Origin: Azospirillum sp. | GTDB lineage: Bacteria > Pseudomonadota > Alphaproteobacteria > Azospirillales > Azospirillaceae | DNA length: 64,000 nucleotides | Assembly: GCA_016124535.1 (NCBI GenBank) | Contig: WGNK01000005.1 | Span: forward strand, 1-64,000 | Direction: 5' to 3' | Shown here: positions 36,921 to 45,229 of the stretch, one piece after another | Position numbering within the stretch: the first letter of the stretch is position 1 | How the letters are laid out: each line of letters opens with the position of its first letter | Program-made: the position numbers and the translations under genes | The notes under the pieces: generated by a model | What the model saw: the letters and a program-made list of their open reading frames with translations, nothing else | Database searches by the model: none | What the model was told of the DNA's origin: nothing

Positions 36921-37772
36921 TCAGACCGGTTCGAAGGTGACCTTGACGTCCCGCGGACGAGCAAAATAGGGGGCCGAGGTGACCAGGACATCACAGCCGG
37001 TGGCGGCGTAAGCGGCGGCATTGGCCTCGTCGATGCCGCCCGCCGCGGCAATCACCGGGGGCGGAACCAACGTGCGGGTCCGGACCACGACGGCGGCAAC
37101 CTCGTCGGGGGAAAGCTTCTCCAACTGGATCACGTCGGCACCGAACGCCGCGATCTCCAAGGCCTCGGCAAGGCTGGCGACCTCGACCACCAGTTTGCGT
37201 TCCGGACAGCGCCGCTTCAGGCGCTGTACCCATCCGGCGTCCTCCCGGCTGAGAAATCCCCGGTGCTCCGGGAACACCAGCAAGGTTTCCGACAAGCCCA
37301 GGCGGTGCATCGTCGCCCCGCCAGCCAGCACCGCCTTGACGCTCACGGCCTTGGTGCCGGGAAAATTCTTGCGGGTACAGGCAATCGCGATCTCCGGTGC
37401 AACGACCCGCGCCGCCTCGACAATCGATCGCGCCCGAGAAGCGATGCCGGAGGTATATTCGACCAGGGTCTGCGCCACCTTCCAGCCACGATGAAGCGCC
37501 GCGGCCGGTCCCTGGGCGGTGAGGAAACTCTGGCCGGCGGACAGCCTGCTGCCGCTTGGCATCACCGCGCCGGGCGCGGCGCCCGCACGCTGCAGCAGCC
37601 GCGCCGCTTCCTCGCTACAGCACAGCACCATGTCGTTGCGCGCGGCAAAGGTCACGCGCCCTGGGCGGTCACCGAGGCCCAGCGACTCCGTGGTGAGATC
37701 GCCGCAAGGGGCGTCCTGCAGCAGCAGTTCGTCGAGTTCCGCATCGCGCAAGATCGACATCTTCGGTTCCAT
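36921..37772 (-). CDS. modD: ModD, molybdenum-associated nicotinate-nucleotide pyrophosphorylase homologue
   Basis: A 283-residue protein of the quinolinate phosphoribosyltransferase fold. Typical ModD features are DELLLQDAPCGDLTTESLG at the N-terminus, VEYTSGIASRARSIVEAA, ACTRKNFPGTKAVSVKAVLAG (the KxFPGTR-like phosphate site) and VIAAAGGIDEANAAAYAATG. ModD is found with molybdate transport genes and its exact reaction is unproven. The context supports this name over NadC: a nifX-like gene upstream, modE nearby and Mo-boxes. ATG 37772 was chosen; a GTG lies six bases upstream. It follows the nifX-like gene by about 130 bp on the same strand. Confidence 0.88.
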   Translation of the reverse strand: MEPKMSILRDAELDELLLQDAPCGDLTTESLGLGDRPGRVTFAARNDMVLCCSEEAARLLQRAGAAPGAVMPSGSRLSAGQSFLTAQGPAAALHRGWKVAQTLVEYTSGIASRARSIVEAARVVAPEIAIACTRKNFPGTKAVSVKAVLAGGATMHRLGLSETLLVFPEHRGFLSREDAGWVQRLKRRCPERKLVVEVASLAEALEIAAFGADVIQLEKLSPDEVAAVVVRTRTLVPPPVIAAAGGIDEANAAAYAATGCDVLVTSAPYFARPRDVKVTFEPV

Positions 37773-37905
37773 GGCCACGCCCGGTCATAGCGCATCCGCC
37801 GCGAGACCACCCCCAGGGCGCGCCGCGGTTTGGCCTCCGCGGCTTGCCCGAACCATCGCCCTGGAGCGACGGCGGGGGAAAAGTTCCGGCGTCAAAATTC
37901 CACCC

Positions 37906-38400
37906 TCAGGGCATCATATCGTCGCCGGTCGCGGCCGTCACCACGGCGGCAGTGCCGGACAGCCGGCGCAGCCAGGGCGGTGGATTGGTGCTCAGCATCG
38001 CCTGGCAACGCCCGAGCACCGACTGAACCGGCTCGCCGCTGGCAACCACCACCGTGTGCAGATTGCAGCGGGCGGCCTGGGCCTTTGCCAGTTCGCTGAT
38101 GGTCACGGCAACCAGCAGGTGGCAGCCATCGGCGGCCTCGACCCGGGCAATGAGCCGGGTCCAGCACTCGTCGGGGTTGTCGTTGGCCGTGACCGGTCTT
38201 GGCGGCAAGTCGGGAAAATCGACCATAACGATCGGCCGACACGCCGCAATGCCGATGTCATAGATCGCCAAGCGCGGCGCCAGGCCGAACGGCACGGCGG
38301 TCTTGCCATTGCGGCCGGTGGCGATGGCCACCCGAAGGACCAGTTCCGGTCGGGCGTTGGCCTCGACAATCCGCAGCTGTCGTCTGACATGTTTTGTCAC
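37906..38400 (-). CDS. NifX-like dinitrogenase iron-molybdenum cofactor-binding protein
   Basis: A 164-residue protein with the NifX pattern: a basic start (TKHVRRQLRIVEANARP), LRVAIATGRNGKTAVPFG at the first strand and loop, LAIYDI, and ADGCHLLVAVTISELAKAQ corresponding to the second half of the cofactor-binding fold. NifX, NafY and the NifB C-terminus carry or protect FeMo-co or its precursor. The usual DQHFG loop is replaced by AVPFG, so a classic His ligand is missing. GTG 38400 follows a GGGGGG site; an in-frame GTG lies six bases earlier. Longer reading would translate the Mo-box upstream and is rejected. No nitrogenase structural gene is in the window. Confidence 0.72.
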   Translation of the reverse strand: MTKHVRRQLRIVEANARPELVLRVAIATGRNGKTAVPFGLAPRLAIYDIGIAACRPIVMVDFPDLPPRPVTANDNPDECWTRLIARVEAADGCHLLVAVTISELAKAQAARCNLHTVVVASGEPVQSVLGRCQAMLSTNPPPWLRRLSGTAAVVTAATGDDMMP

Positions 38401-38465
38401 TTTCACCCCCCCAAAAGTCCGCACCGGTTGCTCCGCCTGAGCCCGGGCATCACGGGCTATCGGAG

Positions 38466-38489
38466 CGTTATGTATCAACATGCATAACG
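38466..38489 (-). promoter_or_regulatory. Mo-box (ModE operator) upstream of the nifX-like gene
   Basis: A 24-bp palindrome with arms CGTTATGTA and TGCATAACG, complementary at eight of nine positions around a six-base centre. It closely matches the ModE operator pattern CGTTATAT-N-TACATAACG of molybdate-regulated promoters. It lies 66 bp before the chosen start of the nifX-like gene, which it probably controls together with modD. Confidence 0.7.
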
Positions 38490-38655
38490 GGGGCCAGAGC
38501 GCACGGCGCTTCGGCACATCTCAAAAAGCTGTTTATTTTCAATATTAATTTTGATTTGTCCGGAATTTCCCCGGCACGACGCGGCTGTCGCGGACCCGAG
38601 ACCGCTGTTGCGAATGCGACAAATCCGCCAGACCGTCGCACGGTTGGCGACTTCG

Positions 38656-39087
38656 TCAAGGCTCCGCGCGACAGGTTTTGGCCGCGTCGCCCGGATCGGC
38701 GCGGGCGCAGCCTTCTCCGCCGGGCGCCAAGCTGCGATCGAGGCCGATCCAGGCGGCGACCGCCACCGGATCCCAGCCGGCCCGACGCTCCCCGGCCACC
38801 TCCAGCAGCGGGCGGCGAATCAGGGCCGGATCGGCAACCAGCAACGCCATGGCGTCTTCTGCCGCCAGGCACTCGGGGACGACCTCGCCGCGCTTGACCC
38901 GCACCGCGGAGCGGTTGAACCACTCGGCGACCGGCCGGGCGCCGAAGAAGCCCTGGAGCCCCGCGGGGCTCCAGGGCTCGGACAGCAGATCGCGCACGAT
39001 CACCTGGTGCCCCGACGCCTGCAACACCCGGATCTGCCGCGCATTCCCCTGGCACCCGGGCTTGGCGTAAAAAATAACCTCGGCCAT
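38656..39087 (-). CDS. NifO-like nitrogenase-associated protein (ArsC-fold)
   Basis: A 143-residue thioredoxin-fold protein of the ArsC/Spx type. AEVIFYAKPGCQGNARQIRV (residues 2-21) has a single Cys in the active-site loop, followed by GHQVIVRDLLSEPWSPAGL and FFGARPVAEWFNRSA, which are characteristic of the nitrogenase-associated (NifO) family. NifO affects molybdenum use in nitrogen fixation and nitrate assimilation in Azotobacter. ATG 39087 was chosen as it begins the conserved domain. It is divergent from modE with a Mo-box between them, which supports molybdenum control. Confidence 0.82.
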   Translation of the reverse strand: MAEVIFYAKPGCQGNARQIRVLQASGHQVIVRDLLSEPWSPAGLQGFFGARPVAEWFNRSAVRVKRGEVVPECLAAEDAMALLVADPALIRRPLLEVAGERRAGWDPVAVAAWIGLDRSLAPGGEGCARADPGDAAKTCRAEP

Positions 39088-39175
39088 GAGCCGCTCCCTG
39101 ATCGCAATACCACCGCCTGCGCTCACCCGCCGGCGCGCGGGTGGCTTCGCGCCGGCGGCTACCATCGGGACGCAA

Positions 39176-39203
39176 AGCGCTATATTAGTGACTAAATAGC
39201 GCT
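39176..39203. promoter_or_regulatory. Mo-box (ModE operator) between nifO-like and modE
   Basis: A 28-bp near-perfect palindrome: AGCGCTAT at one end, ATAGCGCT at the other, and the odd palindrome TTAGTGACTAA between. The CGCTATAT half matches the E. coli ModE half-site. It lies 33 bp before the modE start and about 90 bp before nifO-like, so it can serve both directions and allow ModE autoregulation. Confidence 0.75.
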
Positions 39204-39236
39204 GGGGGTTCAAGGGGCGGCGCACCACGGCCCGGC

Positions 39237-40064
39237 ATGGAAGCGACGACACAACGGAGCAGCGCCTTGTCCTTGAAGCAATTGGAACCGGTGGTGGGTT
39301 TCCGGGGCGAAGCCGGCGCGGCGATCAGCGACGAGCGCATCCGCGTGCTGGAGGCGATTGATGCCCTGGGTTCGATCTCGGCCGCGGCCCGTACCGTCGG
39401 CATCACCTATAGCGCTGCATGGGACGCGGTCAGCGCCATGAACAATCTCGCCGAACGACCACTGGTTCTGGGCCGGATCGGCGGCAAGTCGGGCGGCGGC
39501 GCCTCGCTCACCGAGGATGGGCGCCGGTTCCTGCACGTCGTGCAGATGATGCGGCGCGAGATGCAACGTATCGCCCAATCGGCGGTGCTCCAATACGGGA
39601 CCGATATCGTTTCCCCGACCATCTCATGGAAGTATCTGATGCGGACCAGTGCCCGTAACACGCTGCGTTGCAAGGTAACCAAAGTAAATGTCGGGGCAAT
39701 AAACGCCGAAATTCTGCTCGATGTTGGAGAAGACCTCCAACTGGTCGCGGTAATTACCGATGAAAGCGCCAAATCTCTCGAACTTGAACCCGGCCGCGAA
39801 GTCTTTGCGCTGATCAAATCAAGCTTTGTGCTGCTCGCCCCCGAAGCCGAACTCGGCCGGACCTCGGCCCGCAACCTCCTGCGCGGCACGGTGGCGCGCC
39901 GCGAGGATGGCGCGGTCAATAGCGACATCATCCTCGACCTGGGGCACGGCAAGACGATTGCCGCCGTGATCACCAAGGAGAGCGCGGACGCCCTCGACTT
40001 CAAGATCGGCGACCGCGCCTGCGCGCTGATCAAAGCCTCGCACATCATCCTGGCGGTCGGTTGA
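39237..40064 (+). CDS. modE: Molybdate-responsive regulator ModE/MopA
   Basis: A 275-residue protein with an N-terminal winged helix (about 30-115; RVLEAIDALGSISAAARTVG and TYSAAWDAVSAMNN form the helix-turn-helix) and two Mop/TOBE molybdate-binding domains at about 132-196 and 205-272 (TSARNTLRCKVTKVNVGAIN; TSARNLLRGTVARREDGAVN). With molybdate bound, the dimer binds Mo-boxes and represses uptake or alternative systems. It has its own Mo-box just upstream. No modABC transporter is present in the window, so the regulated transporter must be elsewhere. Confidence 0.95.
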   Translation: MEATTQRSSALSLKQLEPVVGFRGEAGAAISDERIRVLEAIDALGSISAAARTVGITYSAAWDAVSAMNNLAERPLVLGRIGGKSGGGASLTEDGRRFLHVVQMMRREMQRIAQSAVLQYGTDIVSPTISWKYLMRTSARNTLRCKVTKVNVGAINAEILLDVGEDLQLVAVITDESAKSLELEPGREVFALIKSSFVLLAPEAELGRTSARNLLRGTVARREDGAVNSDIILDLGHGKTIAAVITKESADALDFKIGDRACALIKASHIILAVG

Positions 40065-40136
40065 CCGGACGCCGGGAGTCCGGGGATCGTCCGGGGGCTG
40101 GCGCAACCGGACCGGCGGGGCCGCGAGGGGCGCCGG

Positions 40137-41390
40137 TTACGGCGCGGCCGCGGAAGCCGCCTTGCGGTGGTCCTGGCGGCGGCCGAACAGCTCGACGGTG
40201 CCGTCCACCCCCTTCAGGACATGATGGCCGTGGCTGGCCAGCCGGGCACGGGCCGAGGGCTCCAATTGCGCCGCGAAGCTGCCCGACATCAGCAACGGCA
40301 CCCCGACCGCCTTGGTCAGGCTCTCGATGCGCGCGGCGCGGTTGACCGGCGGACCGACCACATTGAACGACAGGCGCCCCCGCGACCCGACATTGCCGTG
40401 GGTGACGCCGCCCAGATCGAGGCCGATGCCGAACTGCAAACGGGTGCCGGCGGGCGTTACCTCGCCGGCGTTGTAGTTTGCGACTTGGCGCAGGGCCTGC
40501 TCGGCGCCGTCAAACGCCCTGGCGCAGGCCACGGCGGCCGGCACCTCCGGCTCGATCCGGAAATAGATCAGAACCGCATCGCCGACATGCTGCACCACCT
40601 CGCCCCCGCGCGCCATCGCGGCGTCGGAGACGAAATCGAAGTAGCGGTTGATCAGATGAAGCAGGCGGCGGGTCGGCAGAGTCTCGACCAGGGCGGTGAA
40701 ACCGCGCAGGTCGGAATACCAGATCACCGCATCCATGGTTCCGCCGTCACCGCGCCGGACCCGGCCGCTGAAGACATCGGCCCCGGCCTTGGCGCCGAGA
40801 TAGGTCTCCAGCAGCGATGTGGCGATCCAGCGCATGACCCGCACCTCGATCAGAGGGCTGATCAGCGCGGTGACGGTGACCAGATCCCGAACCTCGGCCT
40901 CGGTAAAGCCGCCGGGCCGGTCGCAGAGATAGCTGACCGCGGCGCTGCGCTTGCGGTCGCTGAAGGTCAGCGGCACGATCAGGTAGTCGGTGCCGCCCGC
41001 CGCCCGCAACTCAGCCAGCAGAGGCAGTTCGGGCCATGCCCGGTCGAGCCGCGCGCGGAACGGCGCGCCGGTGTCGTCGACGATCTTCAGCGGACTGTCG
41101 CGGTAGGTATCCATGTCCCCGGTGTCGTGGTGCAGCTGCTCGACCGGCGGTTCGCCGACGTCGCCGCGGCTCCAGACCACCCGAGCGCCACTGATCTCGG
41201 CGTGAAGCGCCTCCAGCAGCACGGCAACCCGGCACAGCGGCAACCCCAGGAGTTGCAACTCGGCGCAAAAGCTGCGGTGGAGCCCGCCTAAGGCTTCGGC
41301 ACGGGCGATCTGGCCCGGAAGCCAGGCGGCCAAACCGCCCAGTCGCTCCTCCGACATCGGCCTCTCCCTCGGTCGCCGGGTGACCACCAT
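40137..41390 (-). CDS. Class III adenylate/guanylate cyclase
   Basis: A 417-residue cytoplasmic cyclase. Residues about 45-215 form a GAF-like sensory region (TDYLIVPLTFSDRKRSAAVSYL). The C-terminal catalytic domain has VIWYSDLRGFTALVE with the first metal Asp, GGEVVQHVGDAVLIYF with the second, and FNVVGPPVNRAARIESLT for the transition-state Asn/Arg. It makes cAMP or cGMP. A GGAGGGGAGG site precedes ATG 41390; ATG 41357 also has a good site and would shorten the protein by 11 residues. It converges on modE and is divergent from the TRAP operon. Confidence 0.88.
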   Translation of the reverse strand: MVVTRRPRERPMSEERLGGLAAWLPGQIARAEALGGLHRSFCAELQLLGLPLCRVAVLLEALHAEISGARVVWSRGDVGEPPVEQLHHDTGDMDTYRDSPLKIVDDTGAPFRARLDRAWPELPLLAELRAAGGTDYLIVPLTFSDRKRSAAVSYLCDRPGGFTEAEVRDLVTVTALISPLIEVRVMRWIATSLLETYLGAKAGADVFSGRVRRGDGGTMDAVIWYSDLRGFTALVETLPTRRLLHLINRYFDFVSDAAMARGGEVVQHVGDAVLIYFRIEPEVPAAVACARAFDGAEQALRQVANYNAGEVTPAGTRLQFGIGLDLGGVTHGNVGSRGRLSFNVVGPPVNRAARIESLTKAVGVPLLMSGSFAAQLEPSARARLASHGHHVLKGVDGTVELFGRRQDHRKAASAAAP

Positions 41391-41483
41391 CGGACCTCCC
41401 CTCCATAGCATGGGAATCACCTGAATGCGCTTCAAGCCGGCGCACCGGTGGCGCCGGCGCCGCGATCGTCGCTTGCGGGCCGC

Positions 41484-41504
41484 TGATATATCAGGTATAT
41501 GATA
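41484..41504 (+). promoter_or_regulatory. Candidate operator before the TRAP operon
   Basis: Two overlapping palindromes: TGATATATCA (41484-41493, perfect) and TATCA-GGTATA-TGATA (41489-41504, perfect arms). They lie 44-64 bp before the dctP-like start. FCD-type GntR regulators bind short AT-rich palindromes of this size, and such a regulator is the last gene of the operon. Confidence 0.5.
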
Positions 41505-41547
41505 GATTACAGGCCCAAAAAGGGCCGACGAATAACGGGAGGAGACC

Positions 41548-42537
41548 ATGACCAAGGCCATGTTCCTGGCTGCCGCGGTCGCGCTTGCCACGGTGGCAGG
41601 CGCAGATCTGGGCGGCTCACAGCCGGCCAATGCCGCGACCAAGCTCAAATGGGCGCATGTCTACGAGACCAGTGAGCCGTATCATAGCACCGCGCTGTGG
41701 GCCGCCGACGAGATCAAGAAACGTACCGACGGCCGCTACGAGATCGACGTCTTCGCCGCCTCGTCGCTGGGCAATGAGAGCGCGATCAACCAGAGCCTGG
41801 CGCTGGGTGCGGTCGACCTGATCTATACCGGCGTCACCTTCGCCGGCCGGTCCTATGGGCCGCTGTCGATCAGTTCGGCACCCTACATGATGCGCGACTA
41901 CGCCCATTTCCAAGCCTACGGCAAGAGCAAGCTGTTCTGGGATCTGGCTGGCGGCTACGACAAGGCGACCGGCAACCACATCCTCAGCCTGGTCTATTAC
42001 GGCCAGCGCCACGTCACCGCCAAGAAGCCGATCCTGACCCCGGACGACATGAAGGGCATGAAGCTGCGGGTGCCGGATTCCCCGCTCTACGTCATGTATC
42101 CCAAGACCCTGGGCGCCAACGCCGCTCCGATCGCTTTCGCCGAGGTCTATCTGGCACTGGCCCAGGGCGTGGTCGACGGGCAGGAGAACCCGCTGCCGAC
42201 CATTCTGGCCAAGAAGTTCTACGAACCGACGCCCCATATCAGCCTGACCGGCCACATCACCGAGAGCCTGGTCGTGGTCGCCTCGCGCAGCCTGTGGAGC
42301 GGGTTGTCCGACGCGGATCAGAATATCTTCTCCGAGGTCATGCAGGAAGCGGCGGCGACCTGCTCGGCACAGATTCGCCAGAAGGAACTCGACCTGGTCA
42401 CCGGGCTGGCCAAGCTGGGCGCGACCATCCACGAGGTCGACCGCGCGCCGTTCATGAAGGTGTTCGAAAGCTTCTACGCCACGGAGAAATTGCCGTGGAC
42501 CGCGGAGCAATACGCCGCCCTTCAGGCGATCAAGTGA
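41548..42537 (+). CDS. TRAP transporter solute-binding protein (DctP family)
   Basis: A 329-residue periplasmic binding protein. A Sec signal peptide covers residues 1-29 with a likely cut after ANA. KLKWAHVYETSEPYHSTAL opens the mature domain; KGMKLRVPDSPLYVMYPKTLG contains the conserved Arg that holds the substrate carboxylate, and EVYLALAQGVVDGQENP is the family signature. It captures a carboxylate, commonly a C4-dicarboxylate, keto or sugar acid. A GGAGGAG site precedes ATG. First gene of dctP-dctQ-dctM-gntR. Confidence 0.93.
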   Translation: MTKAMFLAAAVALATVAGADLGGSQPANAATKLKWAHVYETSEPYHSTALWAADEIKKRTDGRYEIDVFAASSLGNESAINQSLALGAVDLIYTGVTFAGRSYGPLSISSAPYMMRDYAHFQAYGKSKLFWDLAGGYDKATGNHILSLVYYGQRHVTAKKPILTPDDMKGMKLRVPDSPLYVMYPKTLGANAAPIAFAEVYLALAQGVVDGQENPLPTILAKKFYEPTPHISLTGHITESLVVVASRSLWSGLSDADQNIFSEVMQEAAATCSAQIRQKELDLVTGLAKLGATIHEVDRAPFMKVFESFYATEKLPWTAEQYAALQAIK

Positions 42538-42547
42538 GGACGCGGAC

Positions 42548-43093
42548 ATGAGCGGCGGGCCGGCCGGCCCGGCTGTGCCGGGGAAGGGGGCCCCCCCCTC
42601 CTTCTTCGCCGCCGAAGACGGCTTCGATCAGGACCCGCCGATCGACCTGGCGCCGGAGGATGCCGTGACCTTCGTCGCCTTCTGGGCCCTGGTCGGTATC
42701 GTCTTCTTCCAGTTCTTCATGCGCTACGTGGTCAACGACAGCCCGCCCTGGACCGAGGAGATTTCGCGCTACGTCCTGGTCGGCGTAGTGTTCCTGGGCG
42801 CGGCGCGGGCGGTACGCCGGCGCACCATGATCGCGGTGGAATTCGTCCATGCCTATCTGGCGCCGCGGCGCTCCAACGCGATCCTGGCCGGGTGCGACCT
42901 GGCCTGTGCGGCATTCTATGGCTATGGCGCCTGGCTCGGACTGCGCTTGGTCGGCGTCATGCAGTTCCAGCCGATGGCGGTGGTCGACCTGCCGATGAGC
43001 CTGGTCTACGGCGTGGTTACCGCGGGCTTCGCGCTGATGGCGCTACGCGCCGGGCAGTCCCTGTGGCGGCGATGCCGCGGGCTCGCCGGCTGA
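42548..43093 (+). CDS. TRAP transporter small permease (DctQ family)
   Basis: A 181-residue inner-membrane protein with four transmembrane helices, a DctQ hallmark. NDSPPWTEEISRYVLVGVVF (about 60-80) is the conserved W-x-E-E-x-x-R segment between helices 1 and 2. The first 40 residues are a Pro/Gly/Asp-rich extension not usual in the family. The start lies ten bases after dctP. It helps join the binding protein to the large permease. Confidence 0.9.
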   Translation: MSGGPAGPAVPGKGAPPSFFAAEDGFDQDPPIDLAPEDAVTFVAFWALVGIVFFQFFMRYVVNDSPPWTEEISRYVLVGVVFLGAARAVRRRTMIAVEFVHAYLAPRRSNAILAGCDLACAAFYGYGAWLGLRLVGVMQFQPMAVVDLPMSLVYGVVTAGFALMALRAGQSLWRRCRGLAG

Positions 43094-43109
43094 CCGGAGG
43101 CGTCACGAC

Positions 43110-44387
43110 ATGCCGCTCTCGATCCTGTTCGGGCTGTTGTCGGCGGCCTTGCTGGCCGGCGTTCCGATCGCGGTGGCGCTTGGGCTGGCCTCGCTGGTCT
43201 TCCTGTGGCTGACCGGCCAGCCCGACATGGTGCTGGTCCACCGTATGGTCGGCGGGGTCGACAGTTTCCCCTTGCTGGCGGTGCCGTTTTTCATCCTGGC
43301 CGGAAACCTGATGAATTCGGCGCTGATCACCGACCGCATCTTCGCCTTTGCGGTGGCCCTGGTCGGCTGGCTGCGCGGCGGACTGGGCCATGTCAACGTC
43401 GTCGGCTCGGTGATCTTCGCCGGCATGTCGGGCACCGCGGTGGCGGACGCCGGCGGACTCGGCACGATCGAGATCAAGGCGATGCGTGATCATGGCTACG
43501 ACGACCGCTTCGCGGTCGGCATCACCGCAGCGTCCTCGACGATCGGGCCGATCATCCCGCCGTCGCTGCCGCTGGTGGTCTATGGCGTCGTCGCCAACGA
43601 GAGCATCGGGCGGCTGTTCGTCGCCGGCATCGTCCCCGGCCTCGCGATGGCCGCGGCGCTGATGATCTATATCGTCATCCAGGCGCGGCTGAAGGGTTAT
43701 CGCCGCGATGCCAGCTTCTCTCTGACGGTACTGTGGCAGTCGTTCAGGCGCGCATTCCTGGCGCTGCTGACCCCGGTGATCCTGATCGGCGGCATGATGT
43801 CGGGCATGTTCACGCCGACCGAGGCGGCGGTCGCCGCGGTCGCCTACGCCTTGTTTCTCGGCATCGTGGTCTACCGGACCCTGCGATGGCGGGCCCTGGT
43901 CCGGGTCTCGCTGGAGACCATCGAGACCACCGCGATCGTCATGACCATCGTCGCCGCCGCCTCGATCTTCGGCTGGCTGCTCGCCTCGGTGCGGGCAACC
44001 GAGGCGTTGTCGGCCGCCCTGCTGGCGGTCAGCTCCGATCCTTACGTGGTCCTGCTGCTGGTCAATCTGCTGCTGCTGATCGTCGGCTGCTTTCTGGAGA
44101 CCATCGCCGCCATCACGATTCTGGTGCCGGTGCTGCTGCCGGTCGTGGTCGGGATCGGCGTCGATCCGATCCAGTTCGGCATTCTGATGGTGTTGAACCT
44201 GATGATCGGGCTGTTGACGCCGCCGGTCGGCATGGTGCTGTTCATCCTGGCCCGGGTCGCCAACATCAGCTTCGAGGAGTGCGTCCGGGCCTGTCTGCCC
44301 TTCCTCGTCCCCCTGCTGTCGGTACTTGGGGTGGTCACCTTCTGGCCCGGCTTCACCACCTGGCTGCCGGCCCTGGTTTATCGCTGA
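43110..44387 (+). CDS. TRAP transporter large permease (DctM family)
   Basis: A 425-residue permease with about 12 transmembrane helices. FPLLAVPFFILAGNLMN, VIFAGMSGTAVADAGGLG, SSTIGPIIPPSLPLVVYG and MNLMIGLLTPPVGMVLF-like segments are characteristic of the DctM channel, which couples substrate entry to the sodium gradient. A GGAGG site lies before ATG. It follows dctQ by 16 bp. With dctP and dctQ it forms a complete tripartite importer. Confidence 0.94.
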   Translation: MPLSILFGLLSAALLAGVPIAVALGLASLVFLWLTGQPDMVLVHRMVGGVDSFPLLAVPFFILAGNLMNSALITDRIFAFAVALVGWLRGGLGHVNVVGSVIFAGMSGTAVADAGGLGTIEIKAMRDHGYDDRFAVGITAASSTIGPIIPPSLPLVVYGVVANESIGRLFVAGIVPGLAMAAALMIYIVIQARLKGYRRDASFSLTVLWQSFRRAFLALLTPVILIGGMMSGMFTPTEAAVAAVAYALFLGIVVYRTLRWRALVRVSLETIETTAIVMTIVAAASIFGWLLASVRATEALSAALLAVSSDPYVVLLLVNLLLLIVGCFLETIAAITILVPVLLPVVVGIGVDPIQFGILMVLNLMIGLLTPPVGMVLFILARVANISFEECVRACLPFLVPLLSVLGVVTFWPGFTTWLPALVYR

Positions 44388-44399
44388 GGAGCGGAAAGC

Positions 44400-45119
44400 A
44401 TGAAGCGCGCGCTGGGCATGGTCGGCCACCGCGGCGGTCGCGGCGAGACCGCCGCCAGCGTCATCCACCGCAGGCTGCGCCATGAGATCGTCACGCTGCA
44501 GCGTCGGCCGGGCGAGCCGATCGTCGAGAAGCAGATCGCGCAGGCCTTCGGGGTCAGCCGGACGCCGGTGCGCGAGGCGCTGCTGCGGCTGGCCGACGAG
44601 GAACTGATCGAGGTCGCCCCGCAGTCCGGGACCTTTGTCGCGCTGATCCAGCTGACGCGGGTGCGCGAGGCGATCCTGGTCCGGAAGGCACTGGAGGGCC
44701 TGACCGTGCGCCTGGCGGCCGAACGGGCCAGCGGCAGCCAGATTACCGCCTTGATGGCGATCGTCGAACGGCAGCGGGAAATCGCCGCCGCGGCCGACGA
44801 CGAAGGCTTTCACCAGACCGACGAGGCATTCCACGCCCAGATCGCCCAAATGGCCGGGCATCCCGGCATCTGGCTGCTGATCCACCAGGTCAAGACCAAT
44901 ATGGATCGCTATCGCCGCCTGACCCTTCCGCTGCCCGGACGCCTGCCGATGATCATCGACCAGCACCTCGCGGTCGCGACCGCAATCGCGGCCAAGAACC
45001 CGGCGCTGGCGACCGCGACGATGGAGGCCCATCTCGACGGGCTGTTCCCCGGCATCGATCTGGTCCGAAACGCCAGGCCGGAATTTTTCGCCGATACCGA
45101 GGACGCCGGCGACCGCTGA
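44400..45119 (+). CDS. GntR-family regulator with FCD ligand domain
   Basis: A 239-residue regulator. The winged helix (about 20-85) has VIHRRLRHEIVTLQRRPGEP and QAFGVSRTPVREALLRLADE, the standard GntR recognition helix. The FCD domain (about 90-225) has the acidic and histidine residues that bind a metal and a carboxylate (DEAFHAQIAQMAGHP, IIDQHLAVATAI). ATG follows dctM by 12 bp with GGAG upstream. As the last gene of the TRAP operon it probably senses the imported acid and represses the operon through the palindromes before dctP. Confidence 0.92.
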   Translation: MKRALGMVGHRGGRGETAASVIHRRLRHEIVTLQRRPGEPIVEKQIAQAFGVSRTPVREALLRLADEELIEVAPQSGTFVALIQLTRVREAILVRKALEGLTVRLAAERASGSQITALMAIVERQREIAAAADDEGFHQTDEAFHAQIAQMAGHPGIWLLIHQVKTNMDRYRRLTLPLPGRLPMIIDQHLAVATAIAAKNPALATATMEAHLDGLFPGIDLVRNARPEFFADTEDAGDR

Positions 45120-45229
45120 GCGCCCCGCCCGATGTTGCCGCCCTCCGGAGAGCGGAACGGTGGGATGCGGATTGCGCAGGCGCCGCGGCGTTGCCGACGC
45201 TTGCGGCGGCGGGCACGGGGGGCGGCGGG

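Noticed and set aside
38401..38517. Longer start for the nifX-like gene at ATG 38517
   Set aside because: It would translate the Mo-box and has no ribosome binding site; GTG 38400 has a G-rich site and starts at the conserved basic segment.
43017..45032. A 671-codon minus-strand open frame opposite the TRAP permease and regulator genes
   Set aside because: Translation is an Asp/Gln/Arg-rich shadow of membrane-helix codons; the plus-strand genes are clear.
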